A stretch of 64,000 nucleotides of DNA from Winogradskya humida (GCF_016862215.1 NZ_BOMN01000067.1:38234-102233); one strand, 5' to 3'. Counted from the first letter of the stretch, positions 24,902 to 34,814 are shown. Notes: a model not told the origin generated them from the letters alone. Translations and numbers: made by a program.

Positions 24902-27900
24902 TCAGCTGCGACCGTAGGCCCGGATGACGGTCTGGGTGAGAGCGTTACCGGCAGTGTCCTCAGCGGTGACCCGCAGCGAGACCGGCGTACGCCCCGGCAG
25001 GACAACCGCGGTCGTGCCGATGACGACAGCGCGACTCCAGCCGGCACCATCGTTGGTGGACACCTCGACCTTGAGCGACTTCAGCTTCGCGGAGAAGGCG
25101 AGTTTCACGCCGAGCGGCTGCGGCGTGTAGTTCACCCCGAGAAGCGGCAGGTCACCCTCGGACTTCGACGTGAAGGTCCACTCCGATTCGGTACGCGTGC
25201 CGTACACCCAGTCCTCGTTGCTGCGAGCCGTGCCGACCTTCAGCTTGTACGTCGCCTGCCCGGCCGTGGTGGTGACGTCCCCGACGCCCCCGGCCAGGTC
25301 GGCGATCTGCTTGCCGTCGCGCGACAACGTGCCCGTGGCATTGTCGCCGTACGTGGCGAACTCGTAGTGGCCATCGCTGTCGACGAACTCCGGAACCTGC
25401 AGGTGCAGCACGTCGCCGGAGCGGTACGAGCCGATGTTCGCGGGCCGCACGACCGCGCCGCCCCACTTCTCCGACTTGGTGCCTGCCTTGTAGCTCGTGG
25501 TAGCGCCCCGGAATCCGTCGAGCAGCGGGCCCTCGGTGTTCCACGGGTATTCGTGGGTGACGGCGTGCCGCCAGACCGAGTCGCCGGCCGAGACCCACTC
25601 CTCGCGGGTCGACGGTGTCCTGACCGGGCGCGACGTGTCGTTCCACGCGACGGTCTGCCAGGGGCGCCAGCCGAAGCGCTGCTCGCGTACCCAGTCGAAG
25701 CCGCCGTTGTCCGCATAGCTGGACGTGATCCGCATGCTGTTGGCCGTGGTGACCTTGTAGACGACCTTCTCCGGGATCCGGTCCTTGGAAACCTGAAGAA
25801 CGTCATAGAGGTACGGGCTGGAAGTCGTCAAAGTCAGGTCAAGTGTCGAGGGCGCCTTCTTCAACAACCTCTGACCATCGTCGTACGCGACAGCCAGCGC
25901 GACGATCGGCAACCGCTCGACAATCGTCGGATTGAAAACCGTCCACGCGCTGCGGTCCGCAGGCCGCACCACCAAGGCGACTGCCGCGCCGGCCTTGGCT
26001 GCGGCGATGACCTGCTCGTTCTCGTCGGTCTCCCAGCTTCCCGGGATCAGGACGGCTTTTCCACGTACGTCCTTGGTGCCCCACTTGACCAGCGGGAACT
26101 TCTTCGTCCCGTCGAACCACGGCGACTCGCCGACGAGGTTCGCGTCGACCGGCTCGCTGACCCCGGGCACCTTCGTCTGGACCCGCGGGGCGACCAGCTG
26201 CCACCGCGACGAGAACTCGAAGCTGCCCTCGGCGACCTTCTTCGTCGGGGAGACGTTGACCTGCTGAACCGTACTGAAATGCATGACACCGTGGGAGATG
26301 CTGCGGCCCGTCCCGGTGGTCCGGTGGATGTAGTAGCTGAGCACCGTCTGCTGCTCGGCCGGCTTCGGTGTCTCGATCGTGATCGGCGTGCCCTTACGCG
26401 CGTCGACCAGCACCGTGATGTCCTTGTCGACCTTCAGCTCGGGGATCGTGACGAAGGTGACCTGCTCGTCCAGCGGCGCGCCGTCCTCGATGAGCGCGTC
26501 CAGCAGGTACGTGCCTTCCTGCAGCTCGTACGTGGCGCCGGCCGGGGTGAGCCAGCCCAGCGTGTCGAACCGGCTGTCGTCGCCGCGCAGGTCCAGCACG
26601 GGAACGGTGGTCGGCTGCCCGGACCGGTTCACGGCCTTGACGGTGACCTTGTGACTCGGCCCGTCCAGCACCGCACCGACCGCGGTGGTGACGGTGATCC
26701 CGGTGGCGGTGGCGCTGATCCAGCCGCTGATCTTGCCGGGCTTCTGCGCGGCGAAGTCGATCGTGGCGGTCACCGTCGCCGTGGCTTTCGCGGGCACTGT
26801 CACCGTGGCGGCGCTCAGCTTCACGGCCGCGGGGGCGGTGAGCTTCAGGGTGACCGGGGTCGCGGCGGTGTTGGAGTACGTGATCGTCTTCGACCCGGTG
26901 GTCGGCGCCGTCCCCTTGGTGTGCACGCCGTAGTCGGCGATCGGGGTCCCGGTCACCGCCTGGGTCGTCACGCGAGCGAGGTCGACGCGGCCGGCGCCCT
27001 GCGCGTACACATCGGGTCCGGTTGTCGTCTTTGCCGTACTGACCAGGGCTTCCTTGATCTTCGCACCGGACCAGTCCGGGTGCTGCTGAGCCACGATCGC
27101 GGCCGCCCCGGCAACATGCGGCGTCGCCATCGACGTCCCGGAGGCCGCCGTGTAGAACTCGTCCACCGGCTCACCCATGGTGGTCCCGGCCGCGCGGGCC
27201 GCCACGATGTCCACCCCGGGAGCCGTGATCTCCGGCTTCAACCCCAGGTCACCGAGCCGCGGTCCACGGCTGGAAAAACTCGCGATCTGATCGGTACGGT
27301 CGACCGCGCCGACGGTCAGCGCATCAGTCGCCGCGCCCGGCGTCCCCACACTCGAATCGGCGCCCTCGTTACCGGCAGCAACCACGAACAGCGCGCCACT
27401 GGCCTCACTGATCTCGTTGACGGCCAGACTCATCGGATCGAGCCCGTCGGTAGCTCCGCCCCCGAGGCTCATGTTGACAACCTTCGCCCCCGAGCCCACG
27501 GCCCACTGCATCCCGGCGATGATCTCGGACTCGTACCCCGTCCCGTCATCACCGAGCACCTTGCCGATCAGCAGCTCCGACCCGTACGCGACACCCTTGC
27601 GACTCCCCCCGGAAGCAGCCCCGGACCCGGCAATCGTCGACGCCACATGCGTACCGTGCCCGAACCGGTCAACCACATCCGGGCTGCTGCTGAAGTTCGC
27701 CGTCCCGGCAATCTTCCCCGCCAGGTCAGGGTGGGTGGCATCAATTCCGGTGTCCAAAATGGCCACCTTGACACCGCGCCCGTCCAGCCCCTGCTGCCAC
27801 GCCGTCGGCGCACCGATCTGCGCGGTGCTCTTGTCGAGCGCCGTCTTCACCTTGCCGTCCAGGAAGATCTGGGTGGCGCTGCTCAACCGCGCCTGCCCGT

Positions 27901-28396
27901 TCTGGCTCTTCCAGAACTCCGCCAAGCTGCTCTTCACAGGCTTGACAGCGGTGGCACCAATGCTGGAAATATCGGGAGAGGCCCCCGAGGTACGCAGCCC
28001 CGCGGTGCCACCACCCTTGACGATCAGCGGCAGAGTCGCCGAGCTGGCATCGCCGAACCCATCAGCGATCAGGTGCTCGACGTCGAACAGCTCCGCATCA
28101 ACCCGTCCATCCGAGATCAGCGGCACCGCGTCCGACGGAACAACCCGAATCCCGCCATCACCCTCAAAAGTATGGAAACTGATGCCTTCACGCCCCGCCG
28201 CAGGCGTCACCGAGGCAGCGAACTTCCCACCCTCAACCGGCGCCAACCGCACAACATCCCCGGTAATCAGGGTAATGCTCTGCGCCTGCACCGACGCTTC
28301 GTCTTTCTCCCCAACGGCTGACGCCCCCGCCGCCACCGCAGGCACAGGTATCGCCGCGGCGCCGATCAGTACGCCGGCTAGCAGTCGACCGAGCAT
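24902..28396 (-). CDS. Large secreted S8 family serine peptidase
   Basis: 1164 aa. Signal peptide about 1-26, prodomain to about 190, then the subtilisin domain with Asp215 (AILDTGIDATHPDL), His247 (RFGHGTHVAS) and Ser422 (AASGTSMATPHVAG). The C-terminal 650 residues are beta-rich accessory domains, including an Ig-like stretch after the protease and repeated Val/Thr-rich segments near the end. It is an extracellular protease much larger than the usual 400-aa form, like the multi-domain subtilases of actinomycetes. The upstream 600 bp hold no gene. Confidence 0.93.
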   Translation of the reverse strand: MLGRLLAGVLIGAAAIPVPAVAAGASAVGEKDEASVQAQSITLITGDVVRLAPVEGGKFAASVTPAAGREGISFHTFEGDGGIRVVPSDAVPLISDGRVDAELFDVEHLIADGFGDASSATLPLIVKGGGTAGLRTSGASPDISSIGATAVKPVKSSLAEFWKSQNGQARLSSATQIFLDGKVKTALDKSTAQIGAPTAWQQGLDGRGVKVAILDTGIDATHPDLAGKIAGTANFSSSPDVVDRFGHGTHVASTIAGSGAASGGSRKGVAYGSELLIGKVLGDDGTGYESEIIAGMQWAVGSGAKVVNMSLGGGATDGLDPMSLAVNEISEASGALFVVAAGNEGADSSVGTPGAATDALTVGAVDRTDQIASFSSRGPRLGDLGLKPEITAPGVDIVAARAAGTTMGEPVDEFYTAASGTSMATPHVAGAAAIVAQQHPDWSGAKIKEALVSTAKTTTGPDVYAQGAGRVDLARVTTQAVTGTPIADYGVHTKGTAPTTGSKTITYSNTAATPVTLKLTAPAAVKLSAATVTVPAKATATVTATIDFAAQKPGKISGWISATATGITVTTAVGAVLDGPSHKVTVKAVNRSGQPTTVPVLDLRGDDSRFDTLGWLTPAGATYELQEGTYLLDALIEDGAPLDEQVTFVTIPELKVDKDITVLVDARKGTPITIETPKPAEQQTVLSYYIHRTTGTGRSISHGVMHFSTVQQVNVSPTKKVAEGSFEFSSRWQLVAPRVQTKVPGVSEPVDANLVGESPWFDGTKKFPLVKWGTKDVRGKAVLIPGSWETDENEQVIAAAKAGAAVALVVRPADRSAWTVFNPTIVERLPIVALAVAYDDGQRLLKKAPSTLDLTLTTSSPYLYDVLQVSKDRIPEKVVYKVTTANSMRITSSYADNGGFDWVREQRFGWRPWQTVAWNDTSRPVRTPSTREEWVSAGDSVWRHAVTHEYPWNTEGPLLDGFRGATTSYKAGTKSEKWGGAVVRPANIGSYRSGDVLHLQVPEFVDSDGHYEFATYGDNATGTLSRDGKQIADLAGGVGDVTTTAGQATYKLKVGTARSNEDWVYGTRTESEWTFTSKSEGDLPLLGVNYTPQPLGVKLAFSAKLKSLKVEVSTNDGAGWSRAVVIGTTAVVLPGRTPVSLRVTAEDTAGNALTQTVIRAYGRS

Positions 28397-29013
28397 AGGA
28401 ACTCCTTAATGCGTTGTTCACTCCACGCATCATCGGATCCCTATATTCACGAAAATGTTTCCAACCCCTGCCGCACAGTCGACATGGCACCAAGTGGACA
28501 CCAGCCCAGCACCGCCGCCCTGAGCCCGCCTTTTCCCGCCCCCGGCGCCGTCCCCTGCCTTATCTCCCGCCCGCCGCACCCATCCCGAACAACTTTCCCG
28601 CCCCCGACACCACCCCCCACCCTTTTGCCTCCACGCCTGGCAGAACTACCCAGCCCATACCGCGCCTACCGCTCAACCCGGCAGGCGTCCATGCCCGGCG
28701 CCACGTCACGCCCGGCGCCACCTCACGCCCGGCTCAACCTCATGCCCGGCGCCATCTCATGCCCGGCATCCCCTCACGCCCGGCATCCCCTCACGCCCGG
28801 CATCCCCTCACGCCCGGCTCAACCTCACGCCCGCCGCCACCTCACGCCCGGCATCCCCTCACGCCCGCCGCCACCTCACGCCCGGCGTTTCAACCGCGCC
28901 CCGCGTTCAACCCTCAGTGGCCGCGCAATTCCCAACTCTCGCCTACGCCCGGGCGTAACTCGCGCCTGCCTCACAGCAGGCGCCCCGGTCTCAGCGGTAA
29001 TCAATTCCCGGAT
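28397..29013. other. Gene-poor stretch between subtilase and LigD-type gene
   Basis: No credible gene is seen. Open frames here translate mainly as Pro/Arg/His low complexity from the tandem repeat at 28686-28890. Both flanking genes are on the minus strand, so the part near 28400-28480, which is less GC-rich, probably holds the promoter of the large subtilase. Confidence 0.6.
28686..28890. repeat. 17/18-bp degenerate tandem array
   Basis: About twelve units of the type ctcacgcccggcatcccc (18 bp) or ctcacgcccggcgccac (17 bp). Three copies of the 18-bp form are identical in a row around 28754-28810. The array is non-coding and lies downstream of the LigD-type gene on neither gene's coding strand edge. 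Confidence 0.9.
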
Positions 29014-29982
29014 CTATGCGCCGGCGTCGGGATCGGCGGGTCCTTCGAGGCCGGTCTTCTCATCACGTTCGGCCCACTCGAGCAGCGGCCGCAGATCATG
29101 CGCGACATCATCGATACCCGCATGCAGATCACCGAGCTCCGCGAACCGCGCCGGCACTGTAAGCAGAGTGAAGTCGTCCGGCTCCACGGTGTCGACCTCG
29201 TCCCACCGGATCGGGGTGGACACGGTGCCCCGCCGGTTTCCGCGTACCGAGTAGGCGCTCGCGATGGTGTGGTCCCGCGCGTTCTGGTTGTAGTCGACGA
29301 ACAACGCCCGAGGGTCCCGGTCCTTGCGCCACCACGTCGTCGTCACCTCATCGGGCGCCCGCCGCTCCACTTCCCGAGCAAAGGCCAGCGCCGCCCGCCG
29401 CACGTCCCCGAACCCGTAGTCAGGCTTGATCCGCACGTAGATGTGCAGCCCCCGCCCACCCGACGTCTTCGGATAACCGGCAATACCCAACTCGTCGAGC
29501 ACCTCATGGGCAACATTCGCCACCCGCCGCACGGTCCCAAAGCCACACTCAGGCATAGGATCAAGATCGATCCGCCACTCATCCGGCCTCTCCACATCAG
29601 CCCGCCGCGAGTTCCACGGATGAAACTCAACGGTCGACATCTGCACAGCCCAGACAACCTCCCCAAGCCCACCCACACAAAGCTCATCAGCATGCCGGTT
29701 GTACCGCGGAAAAGTAACCCGCACAGTCTGCAACCACGGCGGAGCCCCATGAGGCACCCGCTTCTGATGAACCTTGTCCCCCGCCAACCCCTCAGGAAAC
29801 CGGTGCAACATGCAAGGCCGCTCCCGCAAAGCCCGCACAATCCCGTCGCCCACACTCAGGTAATAGTTAGCAAGGTCAATCTTGGTCAGCCCGAGCTCAG
29901 GAAAATACACCCGATCCGGATTCGAGATCCGAACAGTGTGCTCCCCCGCCCCGACCTCAACAGCAGGCGACTTAGTAGCCAT
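29014..29982 (-). CDS. LigD-type polymerase (primase-polymerase domain) for end joining
   Basis: 322 aa forming a complete archaeo-eukaryotic primase-like PolDom. WRIDLDPMPE holds the catalytic Asp139 and Asp141, KTSGGRGLHIYVR binds nucleotide, and VDYNQNARDHTIASAYSVR is the third conserved block. In bacterial non-homologous end joining this domain fills gaps with ribonucleotides at breaks, working with Ku and a ligase. Here it stands alone; neither Ku nor the ligase domain is in the window, as is common in actinomycetes with split LigD functions. Confidence 0.92.
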   Translation of the reverse strand: MATKSPAVEVGAGEHTVRISNPDRVYFPELGLTKIDLANYYLSVGDGIVRALRERPCMLHRFPEGLAGDKVHQKRVPHGAPPWLQTVRVTFPRYNRHADELCVGGLGEVVWAVQMSTVEFHPWNSRRADVERPDEWRIDLDPMPECGFGTVRRVANVAHEVLDELGIAGYPKTSGGRGLHIYVRIKPDYGFGDVRRAALAFAREVERRAPDEVTTTWWRKDRDPRALFVDYNQNARDHTIASAYSVRGNRRGTVSTPIRWDEVDTVEPDDFTLLTVPARFAELGDLHAGIDDVAHDLRPLLEWAERDEKTGLEGPADPDAGA

Positions 29983-30004
29983 AAATCACAACGTAGCTGC
30001 TCAG

Positions 30005-30235
30005 CCCACCCCCCGCTCCCCCTCACACCTATAACCGCCCCACGCCACGCCACGCTGCCTTGCTCGGGCCCGCCCACGCCTGCCCCGCCCTGCCCCGCGC
30101 CCTCTGCCACGCGCCGCCCTGCCCGGACCGCGCCTGCCCTGCCCGGACCGCGCCGCCCTGCCCTGCCCCGCCCTGCCCCGGCCCACGCTCGCTCTGCTCT
30201 GCCCTGCGCCGCCCTGCCCCTGCCCAGCGCCGCCC
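30005..30235. repeat. C-rich low-complexity spacer
   Basis: A run of imperfect cctgcccggaccgcg and ccgccctgccc units lies between the LigD-type gene and the end of the GGDEF gene. No start site with a ribosome site is seen, and the long frames here are low-complexity Ala/Gly/Arg or Pro. Confidence 0.7.
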
Positions 30236-33200
30236 TCACCGAGCACGATGCCGCCCGGACCTTTCCGCCTCGCTGTACTCAGCCCATCGATGCTCAGCAT
30301 GCGGCGTCCCCCCACCCCACTGCTGCCCAGCCTGCAAGGCATTCACCCGCTGCTGCTCACTGCTCGGCGTAATCACCCGCCCCTGCCCACCGCCCGGCGC
30401 GACAACACCCTGCCGCCCACCCTCCGGCGCGACAACACCCTGCCGCCCACCGCCCGACGCAACAGCACCCCGTCGCCCACCGCCCGCCCCGCCCGCCCGC
30501 TGCTGACCAGCGTTCGCCCCACCAGCCCAATGCTGCCCAGCATTTTCCCCGCCCGACCACTGCTGCCCAGCGTTAGCTCCGGTAGGCCGCTGTTGCCCGG
30601 CGTTCGAATCGCCATCCCATCGCTGACCGGCATTCGCCCCACCAGGCCATTGCTGACCGGCATTCGCCCCACCCGACCACGGCTGACCGGCGTTCGCTCC
30701 GCCGGGCCACTGCTGACTAGCAGCTGGACCCCCAGGCCACTGCTGACCGGCAGCCGTCGCGCCGGGCAATAGCTGGCCGGTGTCGGAGCGGCTGCCCTGC
30801 TGCGGGTCAAATCTTGTCTCATCGGCCCGACTCGGCTCATTGGTCGAACCGCCTGCCCACTGCTCAGCTCGCGGGGCGCTGGACCGTCGCGGATCAGTCG
30901 ACAACGGGGGCGGCGGCACGAATCTCTGCGGGTTCGTAGGCGGTGCAACAGCCCACCGCGGCGCATCCGACGTCGCCGCCGACCCCGAGACTGCACTCCA
31001 CTGCGACTCGCTAGGACCACCTGCCCCGGACGGCGTCCCCCAAGGGGAGCCTTCGGACGCCAGCGGTGCGCCCCACTGCGAATCCGCCGGCAATTCCGAG
31101 CCGCCCTTTGTTTCCCAAGGAGCATCGACCACCGGCACCGTGGCCCGGCCCTGTGCGGTCGGGGACACCGCGAACCAGCGGGACTTCGACTTCGGCTCGG
31201 GCTGGTTCTCCTGGTACAGCCCCAGTTCCGGCGCTACGGGTTCGTAATTCTCCGCGACGTCTGGCATGCGCGATTCCGTCATGAGCGACAGGTGCGGCTG
31301 CGGAGCCGTAGCTGCGAACCGGTCCATCTCCGTGGGCAACTGTGGCTCCGCCGAACCGATTCCGGCCGCCCGTGGCGAGTCCGACTCCGAGAATCCGAGC
31401 GGGTCCACTCCCCGTGCCGGGTGTGACTCGGGCATCGTGGACCACGTTGGTTCTGTCAGAGCAGCTTGACGCGGGCCCACGTGCGGCTCCGGTTGAGGCA
31501 CCGCGGGCAGCATCGGGGCGACGCCGCTGGTCCGGCCTCCGGTTTGGCGCTTCTCCGTGTACATGGCGTGGTCGGCCGCGCGCAGGGCCTGGTCCGGGTC
31601 GTCCGACGGGTCGGCGAGGTGGACGCCGACGCTTGCGGTGATCCGGACCTCGTGGCCCAGGACGAGGAAGGGATGCTCCACCTCGGCGCGCACCCGGTTG
31701 CTCATCGTCTCGGCGTCCGGTCCGGCCACGATGCCGGGCATCAGGACCACGAACTCGTCGCCGCCGACGCGGGCGAGAACGTCCTCTTCGCGTACGCATG
31801 CGGAGAGGCGGTCGGCCACCTGCCGCAACAATTCGTCGCCGGCTTCGTGGCCGTAGGCGTCGTTGACCGGTTTGAAGCCGTCCAGGTCGACGAAGAGCAC
31901 CGCCACCGAGTCGCTCCGCAGCGACGAGTCGAGTGCGTCCTGCAGCCTGCGCCGGTTCGGCAGCCCCGTCAGCGCATCGTGTTGTGCCTCGTAGGTGAGC
32001 CGTTCCTGGAACGCCCTGTTCTCGGAGACGTCACGTGCGTTGATGACGATGCCGTTCAGGGCCGGGTTGTACATCTGGTTGGAGGCGGTGAACTCGAACC
32101 ACGTCGCCGTCCCCGAGGCGTTGAGGATGCGGGTCTGCAAGCGCAGCACCCCGTCGCGCTGCTGCATGAGGCTGGCGAACGCACCCATCATGTTCTGCCG
32201 GTCGTCGGGGTGAACCAGGTCGAAGACGCTGCTGCCCTGCTTGGATCCGGCGGGAAAGTGCAGCACGGACGCGGCGCTGGGGCTCGCATACTCCACGCGG
32301 CCCTCGGCATCGAGCACGGCCACCATGTCGGGTGCGTGCTGGAAGAGTGCCTGGAACTTCTCGTCCGCGCGGCGCCGCTGGATCTGTGTGCGGTAGCCCA
32401 GGATCGAGATGCCGACCGCGCCGATGAGCAGCATGGCGAGCAGCGTGATGTTGATGGTCTGGCTGCGGCTGTGGACCGCGCCGTCGAACGATGCCATCGT
32501 CTGGGTCCGCACATAGGCCCATCCGCCGGGGAGGACGTCACCGGTCACGACGGAGGCGATCTGGTCGGCGCCGCCGGAGGAATACTCGGCGAAACTGGGC
32601 CCGTCGGGGTTCGCCTTGATCGCCGCGATGATCGACGCGTCAACTGCGGTGCCGATGGTGCCGGCTTCGCTGCTGTAGCCGACCACTCCGGCACTGTCGA
32701 TGATCAAGGTGACGTGCGCAGAGCTCTTGAGCTTCGCTGTGTACGCCTGGAGCGTGGTCCGGGCCAACTCACTGAACCCGATGAGCACGGCCGTCGCAGC
32801 ACCGGAAACCTTGATGGGGACGGCAACGGCCTGCACCGCGATCGGCTTGTTGTCGCTGCTCGGCACCAGCATCACGGGCGAGAATCCGGCCTGACCGGCG
32901 AGCAGCAGCTTACGCATGGCCGCATACCCGGGATCGGACGCGACGGGCAGCGCGTTGGTCGTGGTGGCGTTGAGCACCGCGCCGGTCAGCGTGGTGATCG
33001 CCGCGCCATATGAGAACAGTGACGACTTGCGGACGTACTCCTTGAGGGCGTCCCTGTCGCTCGCGACCCCGGCACCGAGATTGAACGGATAGCTGTCGGC
33101 GAACGCGGCAAGATCCTTGGCGGAAAGCAGCTGCATCTGCCCGGCAAGCGTGGCGTTGTTGACGGCGAGCGCCTGTGTGTCGGCGCGGTGCACGGTGTCG

Positions 33201-33301
33201 GCCGCTCGCAGCGCTGACCTGTTCACCAGCACACCGACGATGCCGACGGCCACCAGCAGCAGAACGCTGACGACCACGGCGATCCAGTTGCGCAGCCGCA
33301 T
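30236..33301 (-). CDS. Membrane PAS-GGDEF diguanylate cyclase with long repeat tail
   Basis: 1021 aa from the ATG at 33301, preceded by GAGGAGG. Transmembrane helices at about 7-27 and 279-300 flank an extracellular sensor of the cache type. A PAS domain (about 315-430) and a GGDEF domain follow: VGGDEF near 512-517, and REED exactly five residues before GGDEF gives the RxxD inhibition site. The last 400 residues are disordered, Pro/Ser/Gln-rich, and end in ten-residue repeats. It should make cyclic di-GMP at the membrane in response to an external signal. Confidence 0.92.
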   Translation of the reverse strand: MRLRNWIAVVVSVLLLVAVGIVGVLVNRSALRAADTVHRADTQALAVNNATLAGQMQLLSAKDLAAFADSYPFNLGAGVASDRDALKEYVRKSSLFSYGAAITTLTGAVLNATTTNALPVASDPGYAAMRKLLLAGQAGFSPVMLVPSSDNKPIAVQAVAVPIKVSGAATAVLIGFSELARTTLQAYTAKLKSSAHVTLIIDSAGVVGYSSEAGTIGTAVDASIIAAIKANPDGPSFAEYSSGGADQIASVVTGDVLPGGWAYVRTQTMASFDGAVHSRSQTINITLLAMLLIGAVGISILGYRTQIQRRRADEKFQALFQHAPDMVAVLDAEGRVEYASPSAASVLHFPAGSKQGSSVFDLVHPDDRQNMMGAFASLMQQRDGVLRLQTRILNASGTATWFEFTASNQMYNPALNGIVINARDVSENRAFQERLTYEAQHDALTGLPNRRRLQDALDSSLRSDSVAVLFVDLDGFKPVNDAYGHEAGDELLRQVADRLSACVREEDVLARVGGDEFVVLMPGIVAGPDAETMSNRVRAEVEHPFLVLGHEVRITASVGVHLADPSDDPDQALRAADHAMYTEKRQTGGRTSGVAPMLPAVPQPEPHVGPRQAALTEPTWSTMPESHPARGVDPLGFSESDSPRAAGIGSAEPQLPTEMDRFAATAPQPHLSLMTESRMPDVAENYEPVAPELGLYQENQPEPKSKSRWFAVSPTAQGRATVPVVDAPWETKGGSELPADSQWGAPLASEGSPWGTPSGAGGPSESQWSAVSGSAATSDAPRWAVAPPTNPQRFVPPPPLSTDPRRSSAPRAEQWAGGSTNEPSRADETRFDPQQGSRSDTGQLLPGATAAGQQWPGGPAASQQWPGGANAGQPWSGGANAGQQWPGGANAGQRWDGDSNAGQQRPTGANAGQQWSGGENAGQHWAGGANAGQQRAGGAGGGRRGAVASGGGRQGVVAPEGGRQGVVAPGGGQGRVITPSSEQQRVNALQAGQQWGGGTPHAEHRWAEYSEAERSGRHRAR
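30497..30770 (-). repeat. In-frame 30-bp repeats in the GGDEF protein tail
   Basis: About nine 30-bp units encode a ten-residue repeat of the type GANAGQQWPG. A second, shorter set downstream encodes GGRQGVVAPx. Both stay in frame to the stop codon. Confidence 0.9.
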
Positions 33302-33438
33302 CGATTGCCTCCTCACCGGTCCCATCGGGCAGGATCCGCCGGATCTGAAGAAAACGGTTCCCGTCACATCCGCCCCGCGCGTGGGCAGAGGCACCACCAG
33401 TAGCTGCACCATCAAGCAAGGTGTCAGCCCGGCGGCGT

Positions 33439-34737
33439 TCACGGGACTGCTCCACGAACCGTCGCTCGGCTCGCAGTCCTGGACTCGTGGAGCCGGATGA
33501 CGCCGACACCTCCGGCGAGCAGGCCCGCGCAGGTCAGAAGGACGGACCCTGCAGGCACCACGTCGGCGAAAGCCCCCAACAGGTTGTTGGTGATGAGCAG
33601 CGGGACGCTCTGGGCGAAGACGAGAACCGCCTGCACACGCGCCAGATGGGTCTCAGGCGTAGCTCCCAGCACCAGCGGGGCGACGCTCGTGCCGAACATC
33701 CCCAACCCGACCCCGATCAGAGCCGCCGCAGTCAACGCCGCAGGTAGAGGCACCTGCCCTGGGCCGAACGAGGTGGACCGGTCTGCGATGCCGACCAACG
33801 CGAGGAATGCCACTCCCCCAGAGGCAACGAGAAGTCCTCGTGACGCCGTTCGCCGGGGGTTGGTCAGGGCGCCGCGAACCAGAACCACGAACGCGACCGT
33901 CCCGGACCCCAGTGCGATCGTGCCCGTCACCGCCCCCGCTGATGCGGGAGGCCACCCCAACTGGCGAGCGAGCACGGGAACCAGCAATCCCGCGGATGGA
34001 AGCAGCAGGCCTGCCGCCGCAGCCGTCATCAGCAAAAGCGGCCGTAGCACCGGGTCGGTGAACGCGACTCTCAGCCCGTCGAACGCTTGCCTACCCCACC
34101 CAGACGTCGGCAGTCGCAGGTCATCGGAGCTCGACCCCAGCACGGCTGAGGCGCCGGCATGCGTGGGTGGTTGATGGATCAGCTGGGCCGGTTTTGGGCG
34201 GAGGGCTATGAGCACTGCCGCCATGATCGCGAAGGTCGCGGCGTTCGCTACGGCGGTAACGGCCAGACCGAAGGTGGCGAGGAGCAGACCACCGATGGCA
34301 GGGCCGGTGAAGGCGGCCGCTTGGCCCGCGATCTGGCGGGCAGAGGTTGCCCGCGGCAGAGAGGCGGACGGCGCGAGCAGGCGCGGCATCGAGCCGGAGC
34401 TCGGGAGGTAGAAGGCGTCCGCTATGCCGATGGCAAGCGCCACCATGACGAGCAGAAGGAGCCTGTCAGACATTTGCCAGGTGAGGGCGGCGAGGGTGAG
34501 CGTCACCGCGGTCATTGCGGCATCCGCGGAGATCATCACCCGCCACGCGCCGACCCGATCGGCCACCGCACCACCGAACAGGAGAAGCAGAGCACGGGGC
34601 AGGTTGATCGCAGTCAGGACGAGACCCGCCCACGTCGCCCCGTGGCCGGCCGCCGTCCACGCCATGGCGAAGCCCATCGCCTGGGTCCCCAGCAGCGACA
34701 ATGTGGTCGCGGCCAGCCATGTTCCGTATCTGCTCAC
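33439..34737 (-). CDS. MFS transporter (EntS-like, putative drug exporter)
   Basis: 432 aa from GTG, with about twelve hydrophobic helices. The motif GGAVADRVGAWRVM between helices 2 and 3 is the MFS signature loop, and the sequence style fits the MFS_3/EntS exporter group. It is divergent from a MerR regulator, with a MerR-type dyad placed in its promoter, so it is probably an inducible efflux pump. The substrate cannot be read. Confidence 0.88.
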   Translation of the reverse strand: MSRYGTWLAATTLSLLGTQAMGFAMAWTAAGHGATWAGLVLTAINLPRALLLLFGGAVADRVGAWRVMISADAAMTAVTLTLAALTWQMSDRLLLLVMVALAIGIADAFYLPSSGSMPRLLAPSASLPRATSARQIAGQAAAFTGPAIGGLLLATFGLAVTAVANAATFAIMAAVLIALRPKPAQLIHQPPTHAGASAVLGSSSDDLRLPTSGWGRQAFDGLRVAFTDPVLRPLLLMTAAAAGLLLPSAGLLVPVLARQLGWPPASAGAVTGTIALGSGTVAFVVLVRGALTNPRRTASRGLLVASGGVAFLALVGIADRSTSFGPGQVPLPAALTAAALIGVGLGMFGTSVAPLVLGATPETHLARVQAVLVFAQSVPLLITNNLLGAFADVVPAGSVLLTCAGLLAGGVGVIRLHESRTASRATVRGAVP

Positions 34738-34752
34738 GACATGACCGTGCCG

Positions 34753-34774
34753 TCTCCACTTGCTGGAGAGTCAA
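34753..34774 (-). promoter_or_regulatory. MerR-type dyad in the MFS promoter
   Basis: On the minus strand TTGACT (a good -35) is followed at once by TCTCCA, five bases, TGGAGA. A dyad in the long spacer after a -35 box is the hallmark of MerR-activated promoters. The -10 is weak by eye. Confidence 0.55.
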
Positions 34775-34797
34775 CTGTCACCCACGCCACACTTGCA

Positions 34798-34814
34798 TCT
34801 CCCCTAAGGGGAGA
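34798..34814 (+). promoter_or_regulatory. MerR-type dyad upstream of the MerR gene
   Basis: TCTCCCC, three bases, GGGGAGA is a perfect 7-bp dyad overlapping the end of TTGCAT, a possible -35 at 34793-34798, and 15 bp before the merR-like start codon. It shares TCTCC/GGAGA with the dyad in the MFS promoter. Confidence 0.55.

Noticed and set aside
25367..28321. 984-aa plus-strand frame opposite the large subtilase
   Set aside because: Antisense shadow; Arg/Gly/Val-rich and lacking domains, while the minus strand has a complete catalytic triad and signal peptide.
28414..30372. 652-aa Pro/Arg/His-rich plus-strand frame
   Set aside because: It spans a non-coding array and the antisense of the LigD-type gene; no ribosome site or domain.
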